In this document: positions 1-6,406 of the stretch, one piece after another
Layout: each line of letters begins with the position of its first letter
How positions within the stretch are numbered: position 1 is the first letter of the stretch
Source: an uncultured Clostridia bacterium
GTDB taxonomy: Bacteria > Bacillota > Clostridia > Lachnospirales > CAG-274
Assembly: GCA_946630405.1 (NCBI GenBank)
Contig: CAMOYW010000021.1
Span: 1 to 9,023, forward strand
Length of the DNA stretch: 9,023 nucleotides
Direction: 5' to 3'
Made by a program: the position numbers and the translations under genes
The notes under the pieces: generated by a model
The model's database searches: none
Seen by the model: the letters and a program-made list of their open reading frames with translations, nothing else
Told to the model about the DNA's origin: nothing

Positions 1-306
1 CTTATGTCCACCCTCAAAAAGACAAACAAAACTCTCGGCGAAGCAAGAAAGATCATGGAGATCCTTCCTCAGGTACTCGTAAACGCAAGGGTAGACAACA
101 AGAGAAAGAACGAATATCTTTCAAACGAGACCATTAAATCGGAAATTGCAAAACTTGAAGAGAAGTTTGCGGGCGAAGGCCGTGTACTTGTGCGTCCAAG
201 CGGCACCGAGCCTATCGTGCGTGTAATGATAGAAGGCAGAGACCAGGCGCTTATGCAGGAAGAAGCCGAAAGACTTGCAAGACTTATAGAAGGTCTTTTG
301 AATTAA
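1..306 (+). CDS. glmM: Phosphoglucosamine mutase GlmM, C-terminal fragment (cut by window edge)
   Basis: The reading frame is open from the first base, so the gene starts outside the window and only about the last 101 residues are present (the whole family is about 450 residues). GlmM interconverts glucosamine-6-phosphate and glucosamine-1-phosphate in the cytoplasm, the step before GlmU in UDP-GlcNAc synthesis. The fragment is the C-terminal domain IV of the alpha-D-phosphohexomutase fold. The phosphate-binding loop RPSGTEP is visible at 193-213 and is followed by IVRVMIEG, the usual GlmM continuation. Upstream, the VLVNARVDNK stretch fits the region before this domain. The ATG at position 4 is internal, not a start. 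The TAA at 304-306 overlaps the glmS ribosome binding site. The gene directly precedes glmS, its pathway partner, which supports GlmM over other phosphohexomutases. The active-site serine and metal loop lie outside the window and cannot be checked. Confidence 0.93.
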   Translation, partial: LMSTLKKTNKTLGEARKIMEILPQVLVNARVDNKRKNEYLSNETIKSEIAKLEEKFAGEGRVLVRPSGTEPIVRVMIEGRDQALMQEEAERLARLIEGLLN

Positions 307-310
307 GGAG
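305..310 (+). promoter_or_regulatory. Ribosome binding site of glmS
   Basis: AAGGAG lies 7 nt before the glmS ATG and overlaps the TAA stop of glmM. This leaves an intergenic gap of 11 nt, so glmS is probably co-translated from the glmM transcript. Confidence 0.8.
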
Positions 311-317
311 ATAAATT

Positions 318-2156
318 ATGTGTGGTATAGTAGGATATATCGGCGATAAGAATTCCGTTCCGGTACTTATCAGCGGACTTTCAAGCCTTGAATACAGAGG
401 TTACGATTCCGCAGGTGTTGCCGTACTCAACGACGGAACGATCAATATAAGAAAAACAAAGGGAAAGGTCGAAAACCTCAGCGCACTTTTACTGGAGCAT
501 CCCGTATCGGGCAAGCTCGGTATAGGTCATACACGCTGGGCTACCCACGGTGCGCCTTCCGATACGAATGCGCATCCCCATTTCAGCAACGACGAAAAAA
601 TTGCGGTCGTACATAACGGCATCATCGAAAACTATCAGGAGCTTAAAGACGAGCTTGAAGCGGAAGGTTTTAAATTCAGTTCGGAGACCGACACCGAAAC
701 CGTGGCTCACCTTGTAGACTTCTACTACAAAGAAAACAACGATCTTCTTGAGGCGGTCAGAAAGACTCTTGAAAGAATAGAAGGTTCATACGCTCTCGGT
801 GTTATCTGCACCGATTACCCCGATACCCTTGTTGCCGCAAGGAAGGAATCGCCCCTTATTGTGGGACTCGGCGAAGGCGAAAACTTCATAGCTTCCGATA
901 TACCCGCAATACTCAACTACACAAACAAAGCCTATATCCTTGACGACAGAGAACTTGCTCTTGTAAAAAAAGACGAGATCAAGCTCTATGACATCAACGG
1001 AAACGAAATACAAAAGGAAGTATTTACATACAACTGGAATGTTGAGGCGGCTCAGAAGAGCGGTTACGAGCACTTCATGCTCAAAGAAATATACGAACAG
1101 CCCAAAGTCGTAAAGGACAACCTTGCAAAGAGATTTACCGATGACGGCAAGCATATAGTACTTGACGGCATAGCACTCGGCAAAAAAGAGCTTAAAGGCA
1201 TAAATCAAATATACATCGTTGCCTGCGGTACGGCTTACTATGCCGGACTTATAGGCAAGTACCTTATAGAAAGACTTGTGGGTATACCCGTAAACTCCGA
1301 CGTTGCAAGCGAGTTTAGATACAAGGAACCCCTTATAGACGAGCATACACTCGTAATAGTTATATCTCAGTCGGGTGAGACCGCGGACACTCATTCCGCA
1401 CTTAAACTTGCCAAAGAGAAAGGCTCACGAGTTCTTGCGGTCGTAAATGCAGTGGGAAGCTCCATTGCAAGAGATGCGGATGATGTGCTTTATACTCTTG
1501 CGGGATTTGAAATATCGGTTGCCTCCACAAAGGCATTTTCCGCACAGGTCACGGCGATGTATCTCATCACCCTGCATATAGCTCAGGAACTCGGAAAGAT
1601 AAGCGAAAAAGACTTTACGGAAATAAAACAGGCACTTGAAAAACTGCCTTCACAGGTAAACGACATACTCACAAAGGCTGTACCTGCCATAAGAGGCTTT
1701 GTAAATAAATATATAGGTTCAAAGAACGTATTTTATATAGGCAGAGGTCTTGACTACGTGGTCAGCATGGAAGGCTCTCTTAAGCTTAAAGAGATCGCCT
1801 ACCTTCACTCCGAACCCTATGCGGCAGGTGAGTTGAAGCACGGACCCATAGCCCTTATAGAAAGCAGTACTCTTGTTGTAGGTGTATGTACACAAGAGGC
1901 GCTTTTTGACAAGACAAAGAGTAACCTTGAAGAAGTTAAGGCAAGAGGAGCAAAGGTACTTGCAATTGCAATGCAGGGTAACAAGAGCATTGAAGAAGTT
2001 GCGGACGATGTTATTTACATCCCCAGAACACATTGGATGCTCACATCCTTACTTGCAAACATCCCTCAGCAGCTTTTCGCCTACTATATGGCAAAGGATC
2101 TCGGAAATGATGTTGATAAGCCGAGAAACCTTGCAAAGAGCGTTACCGTAGAATAA
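318..2156 (+). CDS. glmS: Glutamine-fructose-6-phosphate aminotransferase (isomerizing) GlmS
   Basis: GlmS makes glucosamine-6-phosphate from fructose-6-phosphate and glutamine, the committed step of amino-sugar and peptidoglycan precursor synthesis. The 612 residues match the usual length (about 600-610). The N-terminal glutaminase domain begins MCGIVGYIG, and Cys2 becomes the N-terminal nucleophile after Met removal. It continues with EYRGYDSAG (25-33), HTRWATHG (71-78), SDTNAHPH (81-88) and HNGIIENY (99-106). The C-terminal half carries two SIS sugar-isomerase domains. The first has SQSGET at 350-355 and the second begins near GRGLDY at 475. The C-terminal tail DKPRNLAKSVTVE is the family signature; its Lys607 is in the position of the lysine implicated in sugar ring opening. 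The start is fixed by Cys2 and the ribosome binding site. The gene follows glmM by 11 nt, and no glmS ribozyme is seen upstream. All diagnostic residues are present. Confidence 0.98.
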   Translation: MCGIVGYIGDKNSVPVLISGLSSLEYRGYDSAGVAVLNDGTINIRKTKGKVENLSALLLEHPVSGKLGIGHTRWATHGAPSDTNAHPHFSNDEKIAVVHNGIIENYQELKDELEAEGFKFSSETDTETVAHLVDFYYKENNDLLEAVRKTLERIEGSYALGVICTDYPDTLVAARKESPLIVGLGEGENFIASDIPAILNYTNKAYILDDRELALVKKDEIKLYDINGNEIQKEVFTYNWNVEAAQKSGYEHFMLKEIYEQPKVVKDNLAKRFTDDGKHIVLDGIALGKKELKGINQIYIVACGTAYYAGLIGKYLIERLVGIPVNSDVASEFRYKEPLIDEHTLVIVISQSGETADTHSALKLAKEKGSRVLAVVNAVGSSIARDADDVLYTLAGFEISVASTKAFSAQVTAMYLITLHIAQELGKISEKDFTEIKQALEKLPSQVNDILTKAVPAIRGFVNKYIGSKNVFYIGRGLDYVVSMEGSLKLKEIAYLHSEPYAAGELKHGPIALIESSTLVVGVCTQEALFDKTKSNLEEVKARGAKVLAIAMQGNKSIEEVADDVIYIPRTHWMLTSLLANIPQQLFAYYMAKDLGNDVDKPRNLAKSVTVE

Positions 2157-2157
2157 C

Positions 2158-2162
2158 GGAGG
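2158..2162 (+). promoter_or_regulatory. Ribosome binding site of mtnN
   Basis: GGAGG sits 5 nt before the ATG at 2168 and 1 nt after the glmS stop codon. It is a strong consensus site. Confidence 0.8.
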
Positions 2163-2167
2163 TATTT

Positions 2168-2863
2168 ATGACAGTTGGTATTATAGGTGCAATGGAAGAA
2201 GAGGTCACTTTCTTTAAAGAGAAGATGAACCTCGTAACGACCAAAAACATTTGCGAACTCGAATTTTATGTGGGAACCATAGAGCAGATCCCTCACAACA
2301 TAGTTCTTGTACGCTCCGGTATGGGAAAGGTAAATGCAGCGGTCTGCACCCAGATATTGATAGATATGTTTGCCGTGGATACGGTGATAAATGTGGGAGT
2401 TGCGGGAAGCCTTTTGCCCGAACTTGGCATAGGAAGTGTGGTTATTTCGACAGATGCGCTTTATCACGACTTTGATACGTCTTGTCTGGGGGACGAACCG
2501 GGAGTCATATCAAGAATGGACAGAAGCGTTTTTGAAGCCGACCCTCACCTTATAGATCTCGCACTTGAAGTTGCCGCAGATATAGGCATTTACGCCATAA
2601 AAGGCAGAATAGCCACCGGAGATCAGTTTATCGGTACACCCGATGTTAAGAAGGCTATCGTGGATATGTTCGATGCATCATGCTGTGAAATGGAAGGCGG
2701 TGCTGTGGCGCATACCTGCTATCTTAACAGGATCCCCTTCGTTATAGTTCGTGCCATAAGCGATAACGCGGAAGACGGTGTCGACGTGGATTACCCCGCA
2801 TTTTTCAAGCAATCTGCCGTGGTTGCGGGCGCTATAATAGAAGGTATTTTAAAGAGGCTTTAA
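2168..2863 (+). CDS. mtnN: 5'-methylthioadenosine/S-adenosylhomocysteine nucleosidase
   Basis: The predicted cytoplasmic enzyme cleaves the N-glycosidic bond of methylthioadenosine and S-adenosylhomocysteine (and 5'-deoxyadenosine in characterised relatives). It releases adenine and feeds sulfur recycling and, through S-ribosylhomocysteine, the LuxS route. The 231 residues equal the usual length. The opening MTVGIIGAMEEEV carries the conserved Glu12. The purine-nucleoside phosphorylase-type core shows GMGKVNAA (51-58) and GVAGSL (77-82). TGDQFI (150-155) follows. EMEGGAVAH (174-182) supplies the ribose-binding glutamate Glu176, and RAISDNA (195-201) supplies the catalytic Asp199. The motif order and spacing match Escherichia coli MTAN within two residues. 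It lies 11 nt after glmS and 3 nt before the lipoprotein gene, so it probably shares their transcript. It has no direct pathway link to amino-sugar synthesis. No missing residue or truncation is seen. Confidence 0.95.
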   Translation: MTVGIIGAMEEEVTFFKEKMNLVTTKNICELEFYVGTIEQIPHNIVLVRSGMGKVNAAVCTQILIDMFAVDTVINVGVAGSLLPELGIGSVVISTDALYHDFDTSCLGDEPGVISRMDRSVFEADPHLIDLALEVAADIGIYAIKGRIATGDQFIGTPDVKKAIVDMFDASCCEMEGGAVAHTCYLNRIPFVIVRAISDNAEDGVDVDYPAFFKQSAVVAGAIIEGILKRL

Positions 2864-2866
2864 GGT

Positions 2867-3742
2867 ATGAGAAAATACTTATGCTTGGGAATACTGTGGT
2901 CGGCTGTATGTCTGCTTTCGGGCTGTGACATTACCACCGAAAACAACTTTGAAGAAACCACCTCTTCGGAAGTTCAAACCGTGGAAGAAACCTCCGAGGC
3001 AACCACGGAAGAGGCAAAAGAGCTTGAATCTATAACCTCGGGCGGGACAGTCCTCGATAACGAAACGGCACATATCAGCTATGACGGTACCGAGCAGTCA
3101 CCCTTCGGTGAAATGCTGAAATTTACCGTCGAGAACAAGACCAACAGAACCATCAAGGTCAAAGCCGTGAATTCCGAAATAGACGGTTATATGTGCGAAG
3201 CCGAACTTGCGGTCGCAGTTGATGCCCTTTCAAAAGGCGAAGGCATTATGAGCGTGGACGGACTTTCGGACATAGGTCTTAAAGAAGCGCCGAGCATTAC
3301 CTTCACTCCCCTTATTTATGATTTATCAAGTGCGGAAGACATATCAAAAGGCGATCCCGTAAAGATAATAATAGACGAAAAAAGAGGAGAACCCTCCGAA
3401 CCCAAATCCAAGGAGATTTTCAGCGACAGCTGTATCAAGCTTTCCTATGTGAAGGTAAAACGCTCCGATTACGGCACGGAACTGCTTTTCTTTGCCGAAA
3501 ACAGAACAAACGAACCTATGAGTGTGGATTTCTTCAACGTAAAGATAAACGGGGAAAGTGTAAATCCCATGGTAACGGGTTCACTTAACCCCAACACAAA
3601 GGGAATGCTTTCCATGAGCCTTTATATGGATATGGACAAACTGCCCGATGTGATAACAGATATGAGCCTTACCGTAGAGGCATACAACAGAGACAACTAC
3701 AACGTAATAACAAACAGCGGCGAAATAAAATTCACGGTATAA
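2867..3742 (+). CDS. Secreted lipoprotein with two tandem homologous domains, function unknown
   Basis: I do not recognise a characterised family. The first 20 residues are a type II signal peptide: MRK, a hydrophobic core, then the lipobox L17-S18-G19-C20, so the mature protein should be lipid-anchored through Cys20 outside the membrane. Residues 21-58 form an acidic Thr/Glu/Ser-rich linker that is probably disordered. The rest is two domains that align without gaps at a constant offset of 122 residues: ISY 70-72 with LSY 192-194, Gly81 with Gly203, ENKTN 89-93 with ENRTN 211-215, Gly107 with Gly229, and KG 123-124 with KG 245-246. Both end in a short beta-like strand (VKIII 165-169, IKFTV 287-291). 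The pattern suggests beta-sandwich modules of the kind seen in many clostridial lipoproteins (DUF4352-like is one guess). AAGAGG at 2852-2857 is a plausible ribosome binding site inside the end of mtnN. It is the last gene before the terminator. Confidence 0.85.
   Translation: MRKYLCLGILWSAVCLLSGCDITTENNFEETTSSEVQTVEETSEATTEEAKELESITSGGTVLDNETAHISYDGTEQSPFGEMLKFTVENKTNRTIKVKAVNSEIDGYMCEAELAVAVDALSKGEGIMSVDGLSDIGLKEAPSITFTPLIYDLSSAEDISKGDPVKIIIDEKRGEPSEPKSKEIFSDSCIKLSYVKVKRSDYGTELLFFAENRTNEPMSVDFFNVKINGESVNPMVTGSLNPNTKGMLSMSLYMDMDKLPDVITDMSLTVEAYNRDNYNVITNSGEIKFTV
3056..3739 (+). repeat. Protein-level tandem duplication inside the lipoprotein gene
   Basis: Codons 64-169 and 186-291 encode two modules that line up with a fixed shift of 122 codons (366 nt) and no visible indel. 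Matching residues include Tyr72/Tyr194, Gly81/Gly203, Leu84/Leu206, Phe86/Phe208, Glu89-Asn90/Glu211-Asn212, Thr92-Asn93/Thr214-Asn215, Val98/Val220, Ile105/Ile227, Gly107/Gly229, Lys123-Gly124/Lys245-Gly246, Met128/Met250 and Lys166/Lys288. The nucleotide sequences have diverged, so this is an old duplication and not a recent DNA repeat. Confidence 0.7.
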
Positions 3743-3745
3743 AAC

Positions 3746-3788
3746 AAAAGCGGCGGATCAAATAAATTTATTGATCCGCCGCTTTTTT
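3746..3788. terminator. Bidirectional rho-independent terminator between converging operons
   Basis: A perfect 16-bp inverted repeat pairs 3746-3761 with 3771-3786 around a 9-nt AT-rich loop. Its core is the GC-rich GCGGCGGATC. On the + strand it is followed by six T residues (3783-3788). On the - strand the A run at 3746-3749, followed by further A-rich sequence, gives a T tract as well. It lies 3 nt after the lipoprotein stop and directly at the argB stop, so it can end both transcripts. The argB stop codon (3787-3789) overlaps the + strand T tract. Confidence 0.92.
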
Positions 3789-4647
3789 ATTGTTCTATAA
3801 GTGTTCCGATACCCTTATTTGTAAATATTTCAAGAATCAGGCAATGAGCGATCCTGCCATCCAGGATATGGACGCTGTTTACGCCTGCCTCAACGCCCGC
3901 GATACAACATTCAACCTTGGGTATCATACCTCCGTTGATCGTGCCATCATCTATAAGGCTTTTCACTTCGTTTACCTTTATGGTGGATATCACGCTGTTA
4001 GGGTCGTTCACATCCTCCAATATACCTGCCACATCGGTAATAAATACAAGCTTTTCGGCATTCAACGCTCCTGCCACCGCAACTGCGGCATAGTCGGCAT
4101 TTACGTTATAGCTGTTGCCGTTTTCATCCACACCGATAGATGAGATAACAGGCACGAAGTCATTATCCAAAAGGGTATTTATAAGAGATGTGTCCACATC
4201 CGTAACCTTTCCCACAAGACCTATGTCGTTACCGTTTGGCATTATCTTTTCGACCTTCATAAATGCGGCATCCTTGCCGCAAAGACCCACTGCCTTTATA
4301 CCCTGTAAGCAAAGGTCGCTTGTAAGGTTTTTGTTGAGCTTGCCCGCAAGTACCTGCTGAACGACATCCATGGTAGGCTCGTCGGTCACTCTCAATCCGT
4401 CTTTAAAGTTAGGCTCTATACCTACCCTTTCAAGAGCTTTATTTATGTCCTTGCCGCCGCCGTGCACAAGCACCGGACGGAAACCGACAAATTTCATTAA
4501 GGCTATATCCTTAACTACCGTGTCTTTTATTTTTTCATTTACGAGGGCGGCACCGCCGTATTTGATAACGACGGTAATGCCCGAAAACTTCTTTATGTAC
4601 GGAAGAGCCTCGGTGAGGATCTCCGCTTTATTGATTATACTTTGCAT
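3787..4647 (-). CDS. argB: Acetylglutamate kinase ArgB, probably the arginine-sensitive type
   Basis: ArgB phosphorylates N-acetyl-L-glutamate with ATP, the second step of arginine synthesis through acetylated intermediates. The 286 residues carry the amino-acid kinase signatures in order: KYGG with Lys29 (29-32), HGGG (62-65), GLRVTD with Arg86 (84-89), NVNADYAAVAVAG (181-193) and Lys244 in GGMIPK. By family knowledge Lys29, Asn181, Asp185 and Lys244 correspond to the catalytic and ligand-binding set of E. coli NAGK. An N-terminal extension of about 20 residues precedes the kinase core, and the C-terminus reads LEIFTNKGIGTLI. Both traits are typical of hexameric, arginine-inhibited NAGKs and absent from the short E. 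coli form, so feedback control by arginine is inferred. The ATG shares one base with the stop codon of the preceding BI-1 gene (TAATG), and only a weak AGAGAAG precedes it, suggesting translational coupling. No other arg gene is in the window. Confidence 0.96.
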   Translation of the reverse strand: MQSIINKAEILTEALPYIKKFSGITVVIKYGGAALVNEKIKDTVVKDIALMKFVGFRPVLVHGGGKDINKALERVGIEPNFKDGLRVTDEPTMDVVQQVLAGKLNKNLTSDLCLQGIKAVGLCGKDAAFMKVEKIMPNGNDIGLVGKVTDVDTSLINTLLDNDFVPVISSIGVDENGNSYNVNADYAAVAVAGALNAEKLVFITDVAGILEDVNDPNSVISTIKVNEVKSLIDDGTINGGMIPKVECCIAGVEAGVNSVHILDGRIAHCLILEIFTNKGIGTLIEQ

Positions 4648-5369
4648 TATCTTCTCTTACCCATAAATCTTAATAATCTGAGGAAAATGTTTATAAAGTC
4701 AAGATACAGTTCAAACGCTCCGTACATAGCTATGACCTTCACATTCATATTGGGGTTCGCATAGGCAAGTCTTCTTATTTTCTGAGAATCGTATGCCACA
4801 AGACCTAAAAATATTACTATAGCCAATGCGGAAATCGCCGTATCGAGAAAAGCATTTCCAATAAACATATTTACAAGCGATGCCACGATTATTCCCACAA
4901 GTCCGATAAGTAACATGGGACCGAATTGTATGAGGTCTTTTTGCGTAGTCAATCCGTATACAGCCATCACACCGAAAAGTCCCGCCGTTATAAAGAAAGT
5001 TACGATTATCGAGTCGATGCTGTATATCATAAATATTGTGGAAAACAATATTCCGTTAAGTACGGAATATGCCGCAAAAAGTCCGCCCGAAAGAGCCAAA
5101 GAATTCTTCTTTATCGCAAAAGGCGATGCTATGGCAATAGCCAACTGCGCTATAAGCAGTACCATAAACGAACCGCCCGTTAAAAGAGTTTGCCATAAGC
5201 CCGTATGTACCGTGATAAGTGCCACATTTGCTGTCACAAGCAAAGCCAAAAACATAAATAAATATGCATTTGAAAGTACTTTTGTTACAAAAAACGCTCT
5301 GCTTTGTTCTTCGGCAACATATCCGCCGTTAAAATTGTAATCGTTATTAAAATCGTCGTTAAATGCCAT
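4647..5369 (-). CDS. Bax inhibitor-1/YccA (TMBIM) family integral membrane protein
   Basis: With the chosen start the protein has 240 residues. A polar Asn/Asp-rich N-terminus (1-24) is followed by about seven hydrophobic segments, near 35-54, 65-82, 92-115, 119-140, 150-170, 174-193 and 212-233, as in the family. The signature AYDSQKIRR (192-200) and YLDFINIFLRLLRFMG (222-237) identify it as a bacterial BI-1 protein of the YetJ/YbhL/YccA group. Asp194 and Asp224 are in the places of the di-aspartyl pH sensor described for Bacillus subtilis YetJ, which leaks calcium across the membrane. A similar activity here is inference. An in-frame GTG at 5378 is possible, but the ribosome binding site GGGAG at 5378-5382 would overlap it, whereas it sits 8 nt before the ATG at 5369. 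The gene starts 2 nt after the trpD stop and overlaps argB by one base. Its physiological substrate is unknown. Confidence 0.92.
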   Translation of the reverse strand: MAFNDDFNNDYNFNGGYVAEEQSRAFFVTKVLSNAYLFMFLALLVTANVALITVHTGLWQTLLTGGSFMVLLIAQLAIAIASPFAIKKNSLALSGGLFAAYSVLNGILFSTIFMIYSIDSIIVTFFITAGLFGVMAVYGLTTQKDLIQFGPMLLIGLVGIIVASLVNMFIGNAFLDTAISALAIVIFLGLVAYDSQKIRRLAYANPNMNVKVIAMYGAFELYLDFINIFLRLLRFMGKRR

Positions 5370-5371
5370 AT

Positions 5372-6406
5372 TTACCACTCCCTGTTAGTAAATTCCACAA
5401 GCTTATTGAGTACGGAAAGTGCCTTTCCGCTGTCGATAGACTCATTTGCCTTTTCAATACCTTCATTAAGATCCTTTGCAAGTCCCGCACAGTAAATAGC
5501 CGCACCCGCATTAAGAAGTACGATATTTCTCTTTGCACCCTTAAGTTCACCCGAAAGAATATCTCTTGTGATCTTGGCGTTTTCTTCGCCTACGCCGCCC
5601 ACAAGTTCCTCGGCTCTAACATGGTCAAAGCCGTAATCTTTGGGATCTATCTCATAGTTTATTACCTCGTTGTTCTTTATCTCCGATACGTAGGTAACAC
5701 CCGTGAGAGTTATCTCATCCATGCCGTCGTTACCGCAAACCACCATACCGCTTTTAACGCCCATATTTTTAAGAACGTTTGCAAGATGTTCGTTAAGGTA
5801 ACGGTTAAACACACCTATGATGACCGCCGTAGCGTTACTTGGATTGGAAATGGGTCCCAGAATGTTGAATATCGTTCTTGCTCCCATTTCTTTTCTGACA
5901 GTGCTTACGTTTTTCATGGATTTGTTGAATGTTTGAGCGAACATAAAACCTATGCCCACTTCTTCAACACTCTTTTCGACCACTTCCGTGGGAAGCACTA
6001 TCTTTACACCGAGTGCTTCAAGTACGTCTGCCGCACCGCTTTTTGAAGAGACCGCTCTGTTGCCGTGCTTTGCAATGGGCACACCAGCACCTGCGGCAAC
6101 AAATGCCGATGTGGTGGATATATTAAAGGTGTTGGTACCGTCTCCACCCGTACCCACAAGATCGAGATAAGGTACGCTCACATTGGGCTTTACGTGCTCT
6201 GCCTTTGCCTGCATGACCTTGGCACAGCCCACGATCTCCTCTATGGTCTCGCCCTTCATTCTCATTGCTGTCAGAAATGCCGCTATTTGAGCGTTTGTCG
6301 CATCACCTCCGAGCATCATATCCATTGCCGACATAGCCTCGTCGGTCGTAAGATGATTACCCTTTATAACTTTATTTATGGCTTCTTTCATTGTAATTTG
6401 AGACAT
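5372..6406 (-). CDS. trpD: Anthranilate phosphoribosyltransferase TrpD
   Basis: TrpD transfers the phosphoribosyl group of PRPP to anthranilate, the second step of the tryptophan branch. The 344 residues match the family length (about 330-350). A helical N-terminal domain with TNAQIAAFLTAMRMKGET (37-54) leads into the PRPP-binding GTGGDG (85-90) and NIST (95-98), then KHGNRAVSSKSGAADVLEALG (from 113), VRKEMG with Arg171, RTIFNILGP (177-185), and the metal-binding Asp230-Glu231. One oddity: the segment usually written FAxxxHxxMK reads FAQTFNKSMK here, so the position of a conserved substrate-binding histidine is Asn161. Other key residues look normal, so I still call it TrpD. An in-frame ATG exists at 6427, but GGGGGAG at 6413-6419 is 6 nt before the ATG at 6406, which I chose. 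It lies 69 nt after nrnA and 2 nt before the BI-1 gene. No trpE, trpG, trpC, trpF, trpB or trpA is in the window. Confidence 0.94.
   Translation of the reverse strand: MSQITMKEAINKVIKGNHLTTDEAMSAMDMMLGGDATNAQIAAFLTAMRMKGETIEEIVGCAKVMQAKAEHVKPNVSVPYLDLVGTGGDGTNTFNISTTSAFVAAGAGVPIAKHGNRAVSSKSGAADVLEALGVKIVLPTEVVEKSVEEVGIGFMFAQTFNKSMKNVSTVRKEMGARTIFNILGPISNPSNATAVIIGVFNRYLNEHLANVLKNMGVKSGMVVCGNDGMDEITLTGVTYVSEIKNNEVINYEIDPKDYGFDHVRAEELVGGVGEENAKITRDILSGELKGAKRNIVLLNAGAAIYCAGLAKDLNEGIEKANESIDSGKALSVLNKLVEFTNREW
5378..5382 (-). promoter_or_regulatory. Ribosome binding site deciding the BI-1 start
   Basis: On the - strand GGGAG (AGGGAG with the next base) lies inside the last trpD codons, 8 nt before the ATG at 5369. 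It would overlap the alternative GTG at 5378, so the ATG is preferred. Confidence 0.7.

Noticed and set aside
786..1394. A 202-codon open frame on the - strand inside glmS.
   Set aside because: It is antisense to an unambiguous, fully conserved glmS and its translation (Tyr/Val/Cys-rich) has no recognisable domain. Antisense open frames arise here because glmS uses few codons whose complement is a stop.
5370..5378. GTG at 5378 as start of the BI-1 gene.
   Set aside because: The ribosome binding site GGGAG overlaps that codon, while the ATG at 5369 has correct 8-nt spacing. The GTG would also overlap the trpD end.
5363..6046. A 227-codon open frame on the + strand opposite trpD, and a similar 173-codon one at 6065-6586.
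   Set aside because: Both are shadows of trpD and nrnA, with His/Tyr/Cys-rich translations lacking family features and no convincing ribosome binding site.
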